Counted from the first letter of the stretch, positions 8,738-16,098 are shown. The stretch is DNA of 25,485 nucleotides from an uncultured Oscillospiraceae bacterium (GCA_900539165.1 UQAZ01000024.1:1-25485), one strand, 5' to 3'. The notes: generated from the sequence alone by a model not told the origin. Translations and numbers: made by a program.

Positions 8738-11422
8738 TTATTTATTTGTCTTACGCTGAATAAGCTTAACAATTTCAACAATAGGAATTACAAGGAATGC
8801 AAGTGCAAGTGCAGCGAAATACTCTTTTGCGTCGATAGGTGCAAAATCAAATGCGTTCGACAGGAACGGAATATAAATTACTGCCGTCGAAAGGATAAGT
8901 GAAAGCACCATTGCACCGAGCAAATACCAGTTCATACTGCCCATTTTAGCAATAGACTGTCTGCGTGAACGCATATTGAACGAATGGAAAATCTCTGCCA
9001 TAGAAAGGGTAAGGAATGCCATTGTCATACCGTTTTGATGAAGCAGAGGCGCTGTCATATCATTTACGGCGAACACTTCCTTTAAGCTCATAGACGAGCC
9101 GTTAGCCATAATTATGCCAAGCACATATGCGGCAAGAGTAAGAACGGTTACCATAACTCCCTGATATGCACAGTCAATGCCCATACCGCCTGCAAAAACA
9201 CCCTCTTTTGAATCACGAGGCTTACGCTTCATAATATCCGGGTCGCCCTTTTCAAGTCCGAGTGCAAGAGCCGGGAAGCAGTCGGTAATAAGATTAATCC
9301 ACAAAAGATGAACAGGCTCAAACAATGTAAAGCCGAGCATTGTTGCAAAGAATATCGAAAGCACCTCAGACAAATTAGAGGAGAGCAAGAACTGAATAGA
9401 ATTACGAATGTTGTCATAAATTCTTCTGCCCTCATCGACTGCCGAAACGATAGTTGCAAAGTTATCGTCGGCAAGCACCATATCCGCAACATTCTTTGTT
9501 ACATCTGTACCTGTGATACCCATACCTACACCGATGTCGGCATTTTTAATTGACGGAGCGTCATTTACACCGTCACCCGTCATAGCGGTAATTTTACCCT
9601 TTAACTTCCAAGCCTGAACGATACGAACCTTATGCTCAGGCTGAACACGAGCGTAAACCGAAAATTCTTCTATTCTTCTGTCAAGCTCCTCATCGCTCAT
9701 TTTATTAAGTTCTGCGCCTGTTATAGCCTTATGATTATCGTCTATAATGCCAAGCTGCTTAGCGATTGCGACAGCGGTATCCTTATGGTCACCGGTAATC
9801 ATAATAGGACGGATACCGGCAGACTTACATTCGTCAATAGCGTCTATAACCTCAGGTCTTACCGGGTCAATCATACCTGTTAAACCGATATAGCAAAGCT
9901 CTTGTTCAAGAGACGCAGCGTCATTGTCGGGTTGATTCTTATAGGTACGCATAGCAACGCAAAGCACACGAAGCGCTTTATCTGCCATTTCCTTATTTGC
10001 AGAGGTAATCGCCTTGCGGATTTCGTCCGTCATAGGCACTATTTTACCGTTAAGGTAAGCACCGGTGCAAAGCGAAAGCACAACATCGGGAGCGCCCTTT
10101 GTATACTGAACAAAGCCGTTAGGAGTGCTGTGAACGGTGGACATCATCTTTCTGCCCGAATCAAACGGAGCTTCGCCGACACGGGGGAATTGAGCCTCAA
10201 GTTCATACTTTTTAAGTCCGAGAGAATCTGCATAAGCAACAAGTGCAGCCTCGGTAGGTTCGCCCTTAACGGAGCCGTCCTGAGAAAGCTCGGCGTCACA
10301 GCAAAGAGCCATTGCGGTAGCCAAAAGCTTTTCATCAGTACCTCTATGCTCAACAACGGTCATCTTATTTTGGGTAAGAGTACCTGTTTTATCCGAACAG
10401 ATTATCTGAGTACAGCCGAGAGTTTCAACAGCCGTAAGCTTACGGATAACAGCATTACGCTTAGACATCTTTGTAACACCGATAGACAAAACAATAGTTA
10501 CAACCGCCGCAAGTCCCTCAGGAATTGCCGCAACGGCAAGAGAAACCGCAACCATAAAGAATTGGAGAGTTGAGGAAAGTGTTAATCCGTCGCCCACAAT
10601 CAATGCACGAACAATATCAAATGCGAAAATAAATACGCAAATACCAAGAACGATAAAAGACAATATCTTAGAAAGCTGATTGAGCTTGAGCTGAAGCGGT
10701 GTCTCATCGTCCTTTGCCTTTGTAAGAGCGTCGGCGATTTTACCCATTTCGGTATCCATACCCGTTGCAACTACAACTGCCTTACCTCTGCCGTAAGCAA
10801 CCGACGAACCCATATAGCACATATTTTTTCTGTCGCCGAGAGGAATGTCGTCAGAGCCGAGTGGGTCTATAACGGCATCCGTTTTTGTTACAGGGACAGA
10901 TTCGCCGGTAAGTGCCGACTCCTCAATTTTAAGCGAAGCGTTTTCTATAATTCTGCAATCAGCAGGTACGCTGTCGCCCGCTTCAAGAACTACTATATCA
11001 CCTACAACAATTTCCTCACTTCTGACGGTAATAAGTTTACCGTCTCTGATAACCTTTGAGGTTGCTGCCGCAATTTCCTGAAGTGCCTCTATCGCCTTTT
11101 CAGCCTTACTTTCCTGATAAACACCGAGAACGGCATTGACTATTACAACGAACATAATGATAATTACATCCGCATAGCCTTCGCCTTCACCGCCAACCGT
11201 GGCAGTAACGGCACTGATTACAGCCGCTACAATGAGAATAATAATCATAGGGTCTGCAAGTTGTGACAAAAATCGCTTAATTAAGCTGGCCTTTTTGCCC
11301 TCGGCAAGCTTGTTTTTTCCGTTTTTTTCGAGTCGTGAAGCCGCATCGGAGGAGGTCAAACCGGACAAGGATACACCCTGCTCAGACATAACCGCTTCCT
11401 TGCTCTGAAGATACTCTTTCAT
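8738..11422 (-). CDS. P-type cation-exporting ATPase (Ca2+/Mn2+ type, P2 class)
   Basis: ATP-driven cation exporter in the plasma membrane, 894 residues. Visible motifs are actuator LTGES (171-175), PEGL (301-304) in the fourth helix, phosphorylation site DKTGTLT with Asp344, and hinge TGDGVNDAP. Ion-site positions known from SERCA are kept: Glu in PEGL, Asn and Glu in SSNLSEVLSIF, Asn and Asp in NLITDCFPALALG, and a Glu in the eighth helix (SMAEIFHSF). The ATG at 11420-11422 has AGGAG six bases upstream; the open frame extends 23 codons further into the terminator-bearing leader and was rejected. The leader resembles a yybP-ykoY Mn2+ riboswitch, so manganese export is likely although the family is usually labelled calcium ATPase. 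Confidence 0.94.
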   Translation of the reverse strand: MKEYLQSKEAVMSEQGVSLSGLTSSDAASRLEKNGKNKLAEGKKASLIKRFLSQLADPMIIILIVAAVISAVTATVGGEGEGYADVIIIMFVVIVNAVLGVYQESKAEKAIEALQEIAAATSKVIRDGKLITVRSEEIVVGDIVVLEAGDSVPADCRIIENASLKIEESALTGESVPVTKTDAVIDPLGSDDIPLGDRKNMCYMGSSVAYGRGKAVVVATGMDTEMGKIADALTKAKDDETPLQLKLNQLSKILSFIVLGICVFIFAFDIVRALIVGDGLTLSSTLQFFMVAVSLAVAAIPEGLAAVVTIVLSIGVTKMSKRNAVIRKLTAVETLGCTQIICSDKTGTLTQNKMTVVEHRGTDEKLLATAMALCCDAELSQDGSVKGEPTEAALVAYADSLGLKKYELEAQFPRVGEAPFDSGRKMMSTVHSTPNGFVQYTKGAPDVVLSLCTGAYLNGKIVPMTDEIRKAITSANKEMADKALRVLCVAMRTYKNQPDNDAASLEQELCYIGLTGMIDPVRPEVIDAIDECKSAGIRPIMITGDHKDTAVAIAKQLGIIDDNHKAITGAELNKMSDEELDRRIEEFSVYARVQPEHKVRIVQAWKLKGKITAMTGDGVNDAPSIKNADIGVGMGITGTDVTKNVADMVLADDNFATIVSAVDEGRRIYDNIRNSIQFLLSSNLSEVLSIFFATMLGFTLFEPVHLLWINLITDCFPALALGLEKGDPDIMKRKPRDSKEGVFAGGMGIDCAYQGVMVTVLTLAAYVLGIIMANGSSMSLKEVFAVNDMTAPLLHQNGMTMAFLTLSMAEIFHSFNMRSRRQSIAKMGSMNWYLLGAMVLSLILSTAVIYIPFLSNAFDFAPIDAKEYFAALALAFLVIPIVEIVKLIQRKTNK

Positions 11423-11448
11423 AAAAAACTCCTTTTCACTAATATAAC

Positions 11449-11485
11449 AAAAAAGGCTCATACATAGTATTACACTATGCACAAG
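11449..11485 (-). terminator. Regulated terminator in the ATPase leader
   Basis: Minus-strand stem of 12 pairs (three G-T), CTTGTGCATAGT with ACTATGTATGAG, five-base loop, then CCTTTTTTG. It lies before the ATPase start codon and its 5' arm overlaps the last conserved block of the aptamer, the geometry of an antitermination riboswitch. Confidence 0.75.
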
Positions 11486-11581
11486 TCTCATTCTTAACAG
11501 TTAAACCAGCCTATTTGGCAAGTTGTTGATTTAACGCACGCTATATAGATACAAATTGCGTGGAATTACTCCCTCATACTG
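11475..11581 (-). promoter_or_regulatory. yybP-ykoY-like (manganese) riboswitch aptamer
   Basis: Read on the minus strand, the leader starts with GGGAGTA (11567-11573). It then has a CACGC/GCGTG hairpin, a GTTAAA/TTTAAC stem enclosing an asymmetric loop (TCAACAACTT opposite TGG) capped by GCC/GGC, and ends in AATGAGACT (GAGACT at 11484-11489). The GGGAGTA and GAGAC blocks with a long internal-loop hairpin between them match the yybP-ykoY (Mn2+) family as I know it. That family often controls P-type ATPases and is an ON switch by antitermination; the overlapping terminator fits. Recognised from memory, not by a covariance search. Confidence 0.75.
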
Positions 11582-11587
11582 TTGGAA

Positions 11588-11616
11588 ATTATACCACAAT
11601 CATCCATAAAAGTCAA
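11588..11616 (-). promoter_or_regulatory. Promoter of the riboswitch-ATPase transcript
   Basis: Minus-strand TTGACT (11611-11616), 17-base spacer, perfect TATAAT (11588-11593). The predicted start near 11581 places the aptamer at the very 5' end of the RNA. Confidence 0.85.
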
Positions 11617-11652
11617 CAGTATTCTAAGTCCTGTGCATTATAATATGATATG

Positions 11653-12408
11653 TTATTTTCTGATACCGATACCGTTATCAGACAAATATTTTTTTAACTC
11701 CGGAATAGGCAATTCGTTAAAGTGAAACAGGCTTGCAGCCAAAACTGCATCAGCCTTTCCCTGCGTAAAAGCATCCAAAAAATGTTCCGCCTTGCCTGCT
11801 CCGCCAGAAGCAACTACCGGGACACCGACAGCCTCGCTGACCGTGCGTGTAAGTTCAATATCATAGCCGGTTTTTTGACCGTCCTTATCCATAGAGGTCA
11901 AAAGGATTTCTCCTGCTCCCCTTTTCTCCGCTTCCTTTGCCCACTCGACGGCATCAATTCCGGTAGGTATTCTGCCACCGTTTAGATAAACTTCCCAGGA
12001 ATCGCCGTTTTTCTTTGCATCAATGGCAACGACTACACATTGAGAGCCGAACTTATAGGAAGCCTCGTTAATTAAATCGGGATTTCTTACTGCGGCAGAA
12101 TTGACGGAAATTTTATCAGCACCCGCACGCAATATCTCCTTAAAATCATCAACCGTCTTTATCCCTCCGCCGACTGTAAAGGGAATAAAAACCGTATTTG
12201 CAACCCTTGACACAATGTCAAGCATAGTGCCTCTGCCCTCGTGAGTAGCTGTAATATCAAGCAAAACAAGTTCGTCTGCTCCCTGCTTATCATACGCCGC
12301 CGCACATTCTACCGGGTCGCCTGCGTCACGCAAATCCACAAACGAAACACCTTTTACAACTCGTCCGTTTTTTACATCAAGGCACGGTATAATTCTTTTT
12401 GCGTACAT
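11653..12408 (-). CDS. hisF: Imidazole glycerol phosphate synthase, cyclase subunit
   Basis: With HisH converts PRFAR and glutamine-derived ammonia into imidazole-glycerol-phosphate and AICAR in histidine synthesis. The 251-residue (beta-alpha)8 barrel has the normal length. Catalytic Asp11 (PCLDVKNGRVVKGV) and Asp130 (VVVAIDAKKNG) are present, as are phosphate-binding TVGGGIK and VVASGGAGK. It lies three bases after hisH and is surely co-transcribed. No other his gene is nearby, so the remaining pathway must be elsewhere in the genome. The next transcript starts from its own promoter about 40 bases on; no terminator is evident between them. Confidence 0.97.
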   Translation of the reverse strand: MYAKRIIPCLDVKNGRVVKGVSFVDLRDAGDPVECAAAYDKQGADELVLLDITATHEGRGTMLDIVSRVANTVFIPFTVGGGIKTVDDFKEILRAGADKISVNSAAVRNPDLINEASYKFGSQCVVVAIDAKKNGDSWEVYLNGGRIPTGIDAVEWAKEAEKRGAGEILLTSMDKDGQKTGYDIELTRTVSEAVGVPVVASGGAGKAEHFLDAFTQGKADAVLAASLFHFNELPIPELKKYLSDNGIGIRK

Positions 12409-12411
12409 AGC

Positions 12412-13023
12412 TTACACCTCCTGATTAACGAAATTGCGAAGCAAAGCAATACCTGCCTCACCGCTTTTTTCGGGATGAAATTGGGTAGCACACACCCTGC
12501 CCTTTTGAACGGCACATTGAATAGGCACACCGTATTCCGTAACACCTGCGACAATTTCCTCGGGAGCGTTTTTCAGATAATAGCTATGCACAAAATAAAA
12601 ATAGCTGTTATCATTAATATTCTCAAAAATTCCGTTTCGCTGTTTCAGTTCAACGCTGTTCCAGCCGATATGCGGAACTTTAAGTCCGTTATTTCTCGGG
12701 ATAGTCACTATTTCTCCGTCAAACACTCCGAGACCTTTGACATTAGGCGATTCCTCACTTGAGGAAAACAAAAGCTGAAGTCCGAGGCAAATGCCCAAAA
12801 AATACTTTGAGCCGTCTGCCGCCTGCTTGATTGTATCTTCCAAATCTCGTTCTCTGATGCAGGACATTGCGTCCGCAAAAGAACCTACACCCGGAAGGAT
12901 TATGTGAGATGCCGCATTTATCTCATCTTTATTTCCTGTAATTACACTCTCGGCACCGATAAAATCAAGCGCTTTTTTTACGCTTTGAAGATTTCCTGCG
13001 CCGTAATCTATAATCGCAACCAT
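12412..13023 (-). CDS. hisH: Imidazole glycerol phosphate synthase, glutaminase subunit
   Basis: Class-I glutamine amidotransferase that feeds ammonia to HisF. It has 203 residues, typical length. The triad is Cys79 in GICLGLQLLF, His183 and Glu185 in QFHPEKSG. The N-terminal IIDYGAGNLQSVKKAL and the oxyanion region ILPGVGSF are family signatures. ATG 13021-13023 has GGAGG a few bases upstream. First gene of a two-gene hisHF operon, with a divergent promoter shared with the pyrophosphatase gene. Confidence 0.97.
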   Translation of the reverse strand: MVAIIDYGAGNLQSVKKALDFIGAESVITGNKDEINAASHIILPGVGSFADAMSCIRERDLEDTIKQAADGSKYFLGICLGLQLLFSSSEESPNVKGLGVFDGEIVTIPRNNGLKVPHIGWNSVELKQRNGIFENINDNSYFYFVHSYYLKNAPEEIVAGVTEYGVPIQCAVQKGRVCATQFHPEKSGEAGIALLRNFVNQEV

Positions 13024-13054
13024 AAAGTCCTCCTATATTTTATTTTACTTTTTT

Positions 13055-13083
13055 ATAATAACACAATTCTTTTTAATTGACAA
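13055..13083 (-). promoter_or_regulatory. Promoter of hisHF
   Basis: Minus-strand TTGTCA (13078-13083), 17 bases, TATTAT (13055-13060). Its -35 box occupies the same bases as the -35 of the divergent ppa promoter. Confidence 0.65.
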
Positions 13084-13105
13084 ATACAATTTATAGTGCT
13101 AATAT
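13077..13105 (+). promoter_or_regulatory. Promoter of the pyrophosphatase gene
   Basis: Perfect TTGACA (13077-13082), 17-base spacer, TAATAT (13100-13105), with the start codon 29 bases downstream behind GAGGTGAG. Confidence 0.78.
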
Positions 13106-13133
13106 ATACCCACGACAAATTTGAGGTGAGCTT

Positions 13134-13667
13134 ATGAACATTTGGCACGACATATCACCAAAGAGAATTAAGAGCGAGCAGTTTTATGCCGTTATCGAAA
13201 TTTCTAAGGGCGGAAAAAACAAGTACGAGCTTGACAAAGAAACAGGTATGTTAAAGCTTGACCGTGTTCTTTTTACATCAACTCACTACCCTGCCAACTA
13301 TGGCTTTATTCCGAGAACATATGCCAGCGACAACGACCCGCTTGATGTCCTTGTGCTTTGCAGTGAGCAAATCAGACCGATGACCATTGTTGAGTGTAAG
13401 CCAATCGGTGTTCTCATTATGGAGGACGGCGGCGCCAAAGACGAAAAGATTATCGCTGTGCCGGTAAATGACCCTAACTATAACTCATACACCGACATAG
13501 ACCAGCTTCCGAGCCACAGATTTGACGAAATAAAGCATTTCTTTGAGGTATATAAATCTCTTGAACACGATAAGAGTACAAGTGTGACAGAGGTTAAGCC
13601 TAAGGCAGTAGCTATTGAAATCATTCAAAATTGTATTGACAGCTACATAGAGAACTTTCAAAGATAA
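13134..13667 (+). CDS. ppa: Inorganic pyrophosphatase, family I
   Basis: Soluble enzyme hydrolysing pyrophosphate to two phosphates, pulling biosynthetic reactions forward. It has 177 residues, the usual length of bacterial soluble PPases. The signature DNDPLDVLV (66-74) supplies the three metal-binding aspartates 66, 68 and 71. EISKGGKNKYELDKETG, YPANYGFIPRTY, GGAKDEKIIAVP and HFFEVYKSLE are other family blocks. GAGGTGAG precedes the ATG. It is monocistronic, divergent from hisHF, and followed by a hairpin and then the tRNA-Ser region where the mobile element begins. Confidence 0.97.
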   Translation: MNIWHDISPKRIKSEQFYAVIEISKGGKNKYELDKETGMLKLDRVLFTSTHYPANYGFIPRTYASDNDPLDVLVLCSEQIRPMTIVECKPIGVLIMEDGGAKDEKIIAVPVNDPNYNSYTDIDQLPSHRFDEIKHFFEVYKSLEHDKSTSVTEVKPKAVAIEIIQNCIDSYIENFQR

Positions 13668-13696
13668 AAGACAGAGAAAAAAGACAAACTAAAAAT

Positions 13697-13732
13697 CTAA
13701 ACCCTGCTTTACGCATTTTCAAAAGCAGGTTT
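13697..13732 (+). terminator. Hairpin after ppa, possible terminator
   Basis: CTAAACCCTGCTTT pairs with AAAGCAGGTTTAG with one bulged base. No T-run follows, so termination efficiency is uncertain. It could instead separate ppa from the tRNA transcript. Confidence 0.45.
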
Positions 13733-13735
13733 AGC

Positions 13736-13859
13736 ATACACGGAGACGTATCGAAGTGGTCATAACGGGGCTGACTCGAAATCATGTGATTAGTCCCCAA
13801 AAGTGAATATTTATACACGGAAGCGTATCGAAGTGGTTGTAACGAGCTGCACTCGAAAT
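13736..13859 (+). repeat. Imperfect 47-bp direct repeat of tRNA-Ser 5' halves
   Basis: Copies at 13736-13782 and 13813-13859, both starting ATACACGGA and ending ACTCGAAAT, with about ten mismatches between. The repeat includes six bases upstream of the tRNA, so flanking DNA was duplicated with it. Confidence 0.75.
13742..13796 (+). pseudogene. Truncated tRNA-Ser copy
   Basis: Begins GGAGACG TATCGAAGTGG, the acceptor 5' strand and D-arm of a serine tRNA, and has the same ACTCGAAAT anticodon-loop stretch (CGA) as the intact tRNA 77 bases further on. After the anticodon arm it degenerates: no TPsiC arm, no 3' acceptor strand. The upstream 47 bases 13736-13782 align without gaps to 13813-13859. 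A relic of a tandem duplication or an earlier insertion/deletion at this site. Confidence 0.7.
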
Positions 13860-13906
13860 GCAGTTGTCCGCAAGGGCACGTGGGTTCGAATCCCACCGCT
13901 TCCGCC
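13819..13906 (+). tRNA. tRNA-Ser (anticodon CGA), CCA encoded
   Basis: Acceptor GGAAGCG pairs with CGCTTCC, followed by G and encoded CCA (13904-13906). Anticodon stem CTGCA/TGCAG encloses CTCGAAA with CGA at 13854-13856, which reads UCG. The long variable arm typical of serine tRNAs (GTCCGCAAGGGC) and the GGGTTCGAATCCC arm are present. All arms pair, so the gene appears functional. Its 3' end faces the integrase gene and is the likely integration site of the element. Confidence 0.95.
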
Positions 13907-13909
13907 ATC

Positions 13910-13944
13910 AAAGCCTTGAAAACTCTATGTTTTCAAGGCTTTTT
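13910..13944 (+). terminator. Terminator after tRNA-Ser
   Basis: Perfect 14-bp stem AAAGCCTTGAAAAC with GTTTTCAAGGCTTT, five-base loop, followed directly by TTCTC after the run of Ts. It is three bases after the CCA. Confidence 0.88.
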
Positions 13945-13987
13945 CTCTTGCTCGGACAGCATCTATTTTGGGTAAAACAATTCAAAT

Positions 13988-14082
13988 GGTGCCCTTGGTG
14001 CCCCGCTTTGTGGTGCCCGGCTCATTCCACATCATACACACTATACAAGAAAGATGTATACTGTGGTGCCCCAATGGTGCCC
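13988..14082. repeat. Five GGTGCCC heptamers, probable integrase arm-binding sites
   Basis: Exact GGTGCCC at 13988, 13997, 14012, 14065 and 14076 (start positions), all in one orientation, in two clusters about 50 bases apart between the tRNA and int. Tn916-type integrases bind short direct repeats at element ends through their N-terminal domain. The position and number fit that role, which is inferred. Confidence 0.6.
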
Positions 14083-14095
14083 GGAACTGCTAAAA

Positions 14096-14127
14096 AGCTA
14101 TGAAAAGTAGCGCGGAGCTATGAAAAG
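14096..14127. repeat. Two 12-bp direct repeats AGCTATGAAAAG next to int
   Basis: Copies at 14096-14107 and 14116-14127, exactly 20 bases apart start to start. They lie immediately past the int stop codon, a place where Xis or accessory factor sites occur in related elements. Function not shown. Confidence 0.5.
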
Positions 14128-14136
14128 ATATTGCCG

Positions 14137-15438
14137 TTATAGCTCCATTTCGCTGCTTTTCTTTTTCGCTTTCTTCGATGTTTCTTGCCCTGCTTCTTTT
14201 CCTGTAACGGTTGTTTTCGGTTGCAGTGCTTTATGATAGGTTTGCAGTACGCTTTGTTTTCTTTCAAGCCGCACATCAACATACTGTGCCGTTACCGCTT
14301 CAAGGTTTGTGGAAATACCAAGGGATATGCCAATGCCCTTTAATGTATGCCCCAAAATCTCGCCAACGGTGTAGAAGTCGCCTGTCAGTTGGTGCATATT
14401 GGTAGCTGCCGTATGACGTAAATCGTGAAAGCGGATATGCGGCATTTCAAGGTGTCGGATAAGCTGTCCGAAGTTTGCCGACATTCTATCTCTGCGCTGC
14501 GGCGAACCGTCAGGCTTTGCAATAAAGAGCTTATTATCATAGTACACCCCACCGCCCGCCTCAGTCAAAGCCTTTTGCCGCGCAATCAAATCAAATTGTC
14601 GTAGGAAGTACGGCAATGCTTCTTCGGTAATCGGCAAAATACGATCATTGGATTTTGTCGGTGCCATTTCCGTAATGGTCTTTGTTCCCGGCGGCACTTT
14701 GAAGGGCATTTGCTCTACAACGCCAAACTGCATTTTTTCAAGGTCAATGTTTGTTGTCCTCAATCCGATAATCTCACTCATACGAAGCCCATACATTCCA
14801 GCAAGCACAACAGGCATTTCCCATTCCGTACCTATCACATTGCTCATAAAGGTCTGCATTTGCTCAATGGTGTACGGATCAGGCGTTTTCGCTTGCTTGC
14901 CGAACTTTGTTATAATGTCGCGGGCGGGGTTATGTTCAATGTATCGGTACTTCCGGGCGTGTTCCATTGATACGCTCAATATGCGCTGCGCGTATCGAAC
15001 GGTGCTATTAGATAAGCCCTTTTCAAATAGCTGCTGAAACATATTATCAAGCATCGCCGGGGTCAGTTGGTTAAGCTGCACATGACCGATATATGGCACA
15101 ATATGATTGCGAATATGGCTCTTATAGCCCGCAAAGGTGCTTGGACGTAAGTTAGCCTTGCCGTGGTTTTCTACCCATTCCTCCAAATACTCTTTGACGG
15201 TCTGCTTGCCTTGTGAAGCAACGACCGGGCTGTAAACAGGATTGGCGAGCTTTGCTTTCATTTCAGCTTCATGCTGCGTCGCTTCTTTTTTGGTTGCAAA
15301 GCCCTTTTTTGCGTAGGATTTCTTTTTCCCGTCCTGCCCGGTGTATTTAATGTTTACGTCATAGACGGTACCTGCCTTTCCAGTCAAAACACCGTTGCTG
15401 TCGCGCTTATTCTGAACTTTTCTTGATGATACCGCCAT
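14137..15438 (-). CDS. int: Tyrosine recombinase (integrase) of a Tn916-like element
   Basis: Catalyses integration and excision of the element. It has 433 residues. N-terminal arm-binding domain at about 20-65 (a lysine-rich beta-sheet type), SAM-like core-binding domain at about 75-175, catalytic domain from about 185. The catalytic set is complete: Arg219 (YGLRMSEIIGL), Lys262, His338 and Arg341 (HDLRH), His364 (LGHTLKG) and nucleophile Tyr386 (AQYVDVR). The lysine-rich tail is unusual only in being long. Strong Shine-Dalgarno GGAGG; it starts two bases after xis, so the two are coupled. Its 3' end points to the tRNA-Ser, the normal place of int at an element end. Confidence 0.95.
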   Translation of the reverse strand: MAVSSRKVQNKRDSNGVLTGKAGTVYDVNIKYTGQDGKKKSYAKKGFATKKEATQHEAEMKAKLANPVYSPVVASQGKQTVKEYLEEWVENHGKANLRPSTFAGYKSHIRNHIVPYIGHVQLNQLTPAMLDNMFQQLFEKGLSNSTVRYAQRILSVSMEHARKYRYIEHNPARDIITKFGKQAKTPDPYTIEQMQTFMSNVIGTEWEMPVVLAGMYGLRMSEIIGLRTTNIDLEKMQFGVVEQMPFKVPPGTKTITEMAPTKSNDRILPITEEALPYFLRQFDLIARQKALTEAGGGVYYDNKLFIAKPDGSPQRRDRMSANFGQLIRHLEMPHIRFHDLRHTAATNMHQLTGDFYTVGEILGHTLKGIGISLGISTNLEAVTAQYVDVRLERKQSVLQTYHKALQPKTTVTGKEAGQETSKKAKKKSSEMEL

Positions 15439-15440
15439 AG

Positions 15441-15680
15441 CTACTTACCTCCCTCCTGGTTTTGGGGAGCTACCTTTCGCTTTGCCCTCTCGTACCAGTC
15501 CCAAATAGCAGCGTCGGCAAGCAAACGGCGGTTTCCGTTTTGTATATATTCAAGCTCGCCGCTGTCCATCAGCTCGCGCAGCTTGTTTTCCCCTATGCCG
15601 CTGATTCGGCTCATCTGCTCAGCCGTTTTGAGCATGGGAAGCACAGGCACAGTGGGATTTGATGTTTCCTTTTTTGCCAA
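15441..15680 (-). CDS. xis: Excisionase-like small DNA-binding protein
   Basis: A 79-residue protein, probably the directionality factor that favours excision. The fold is winged-helix/MerR-like excisionase type: MLKTAEQMSRISGIGENKLRELM followed by the wing EYIQNGNRRLL and DAAIWDWYERAKRK. The start is TTG 15678-15680 behind AAGGGGG. It precedes int by two bases, the same gene pair as in Tn916. The symbol is given by function and position; sequence identity to Tn916 Xis was not measured. Confidence 0.82.
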   Translation of the reverse strand: MAKKETSNPTVPVLPMLKTAEQMSRISGIGENKLRELMDSGELEYIQNGNRRLLADAAIWDWYERAKRKVAPQNQEGGK

Positions 15681-15730
15681 TGAGATAACCCCCTTTCGTG
15701 GTAATGGCTAAAAGGTCTTGATTCATAAAT

Positions 15731-15802
15731 GGGGCTTTAATCGGACGGTTGTTAGCACAACCTCACGGGAGTTTCACCCCTGCATGGTTCTCATGCAGCC
15801 CT
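15731..15802 (-). ncRNA. Candidate structured RNA in the leader of xis
   Basis: Three hairpins lie inside an outer GGGCT/AGCCC pairing (15732-15736 with 15797-15801): CTGCATG/CATGCAG with a five-base loop (15780-15798), a short GGG/CCC hairpin (15767-15779), and GGTTGT/ACAACC with a four-base loop (15747-15762). The multibranch arrangement lies about 50 bases upstream of the xis start. It could be a leader regulating xis-int or a remnant of another structured RNA such as a group II intron. I do not recognise the family, and the strand is uncertain. Confidence 0.4.
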
Positions 15803-16098
15803 ACCCATTGCCTGCGACGCTTTGAACGCTCGGACTGTGGCTGTAAGGGAGTATCATTATGTATTCTGCGCGTCGTTGCCCGCAAGCTGCCAGCTCGCTT
15901 TGCGGCGTCGGTGTTCGTCGCTCGTTCTCCGATGGGGAAGTCATGGCGCACCCGCCGTATGGCTCGGCGCAAAAGGAACGTATCCGATTTGCCCTATACT
16001 GCGTCGCCGTTATCTTGCGTCGCTTTCTTTGTCAAGGAGCAGAGAGAAGTTAAGGCTTTACGACAGAGGCGGAAAGGGGGTGCACCACTGTGGTTCTG
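15803..16098. other. Intergenic stretch with no gene I can support
   Basis: Between xis and the HTH_16 gene, GC-rich and rich in GCGTCG/CGTCGC words. Open frames of 64-141 codons run on both strands, but none has a convincing ribosome binding site, known domain or protein-like composition (arginine- and cysteine-heavy). Probably an untranslated leader or regulatory DNA of the element. Confidence 0.45.

Noticed and set aside
11423..11491. 23-codon upstream extension of the P-type ATPase
   Set aside because: It runs through the leader terminator, while the ATG at 11422 has an ideal Shine-Dalgarno.
11653..13023. HisH/HisF paralogues for surface-sugar amidation
   Set aside because: Residues and lengths are those of the true histidine enzymes and the tag genes are far away on other transcripts.
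13988..14082. GGTGCCC series as a CRISPR array
   Set aside because: Units are only 7 bases, spacing is irregular and no cas genes are present; integrase arm sites fit better.
15731..15802. Group II intron 5' domain
   Set aside because: The hairpins recall group II introns loosely, but no intron 5' boundary, domain V or maturase gene is visible.
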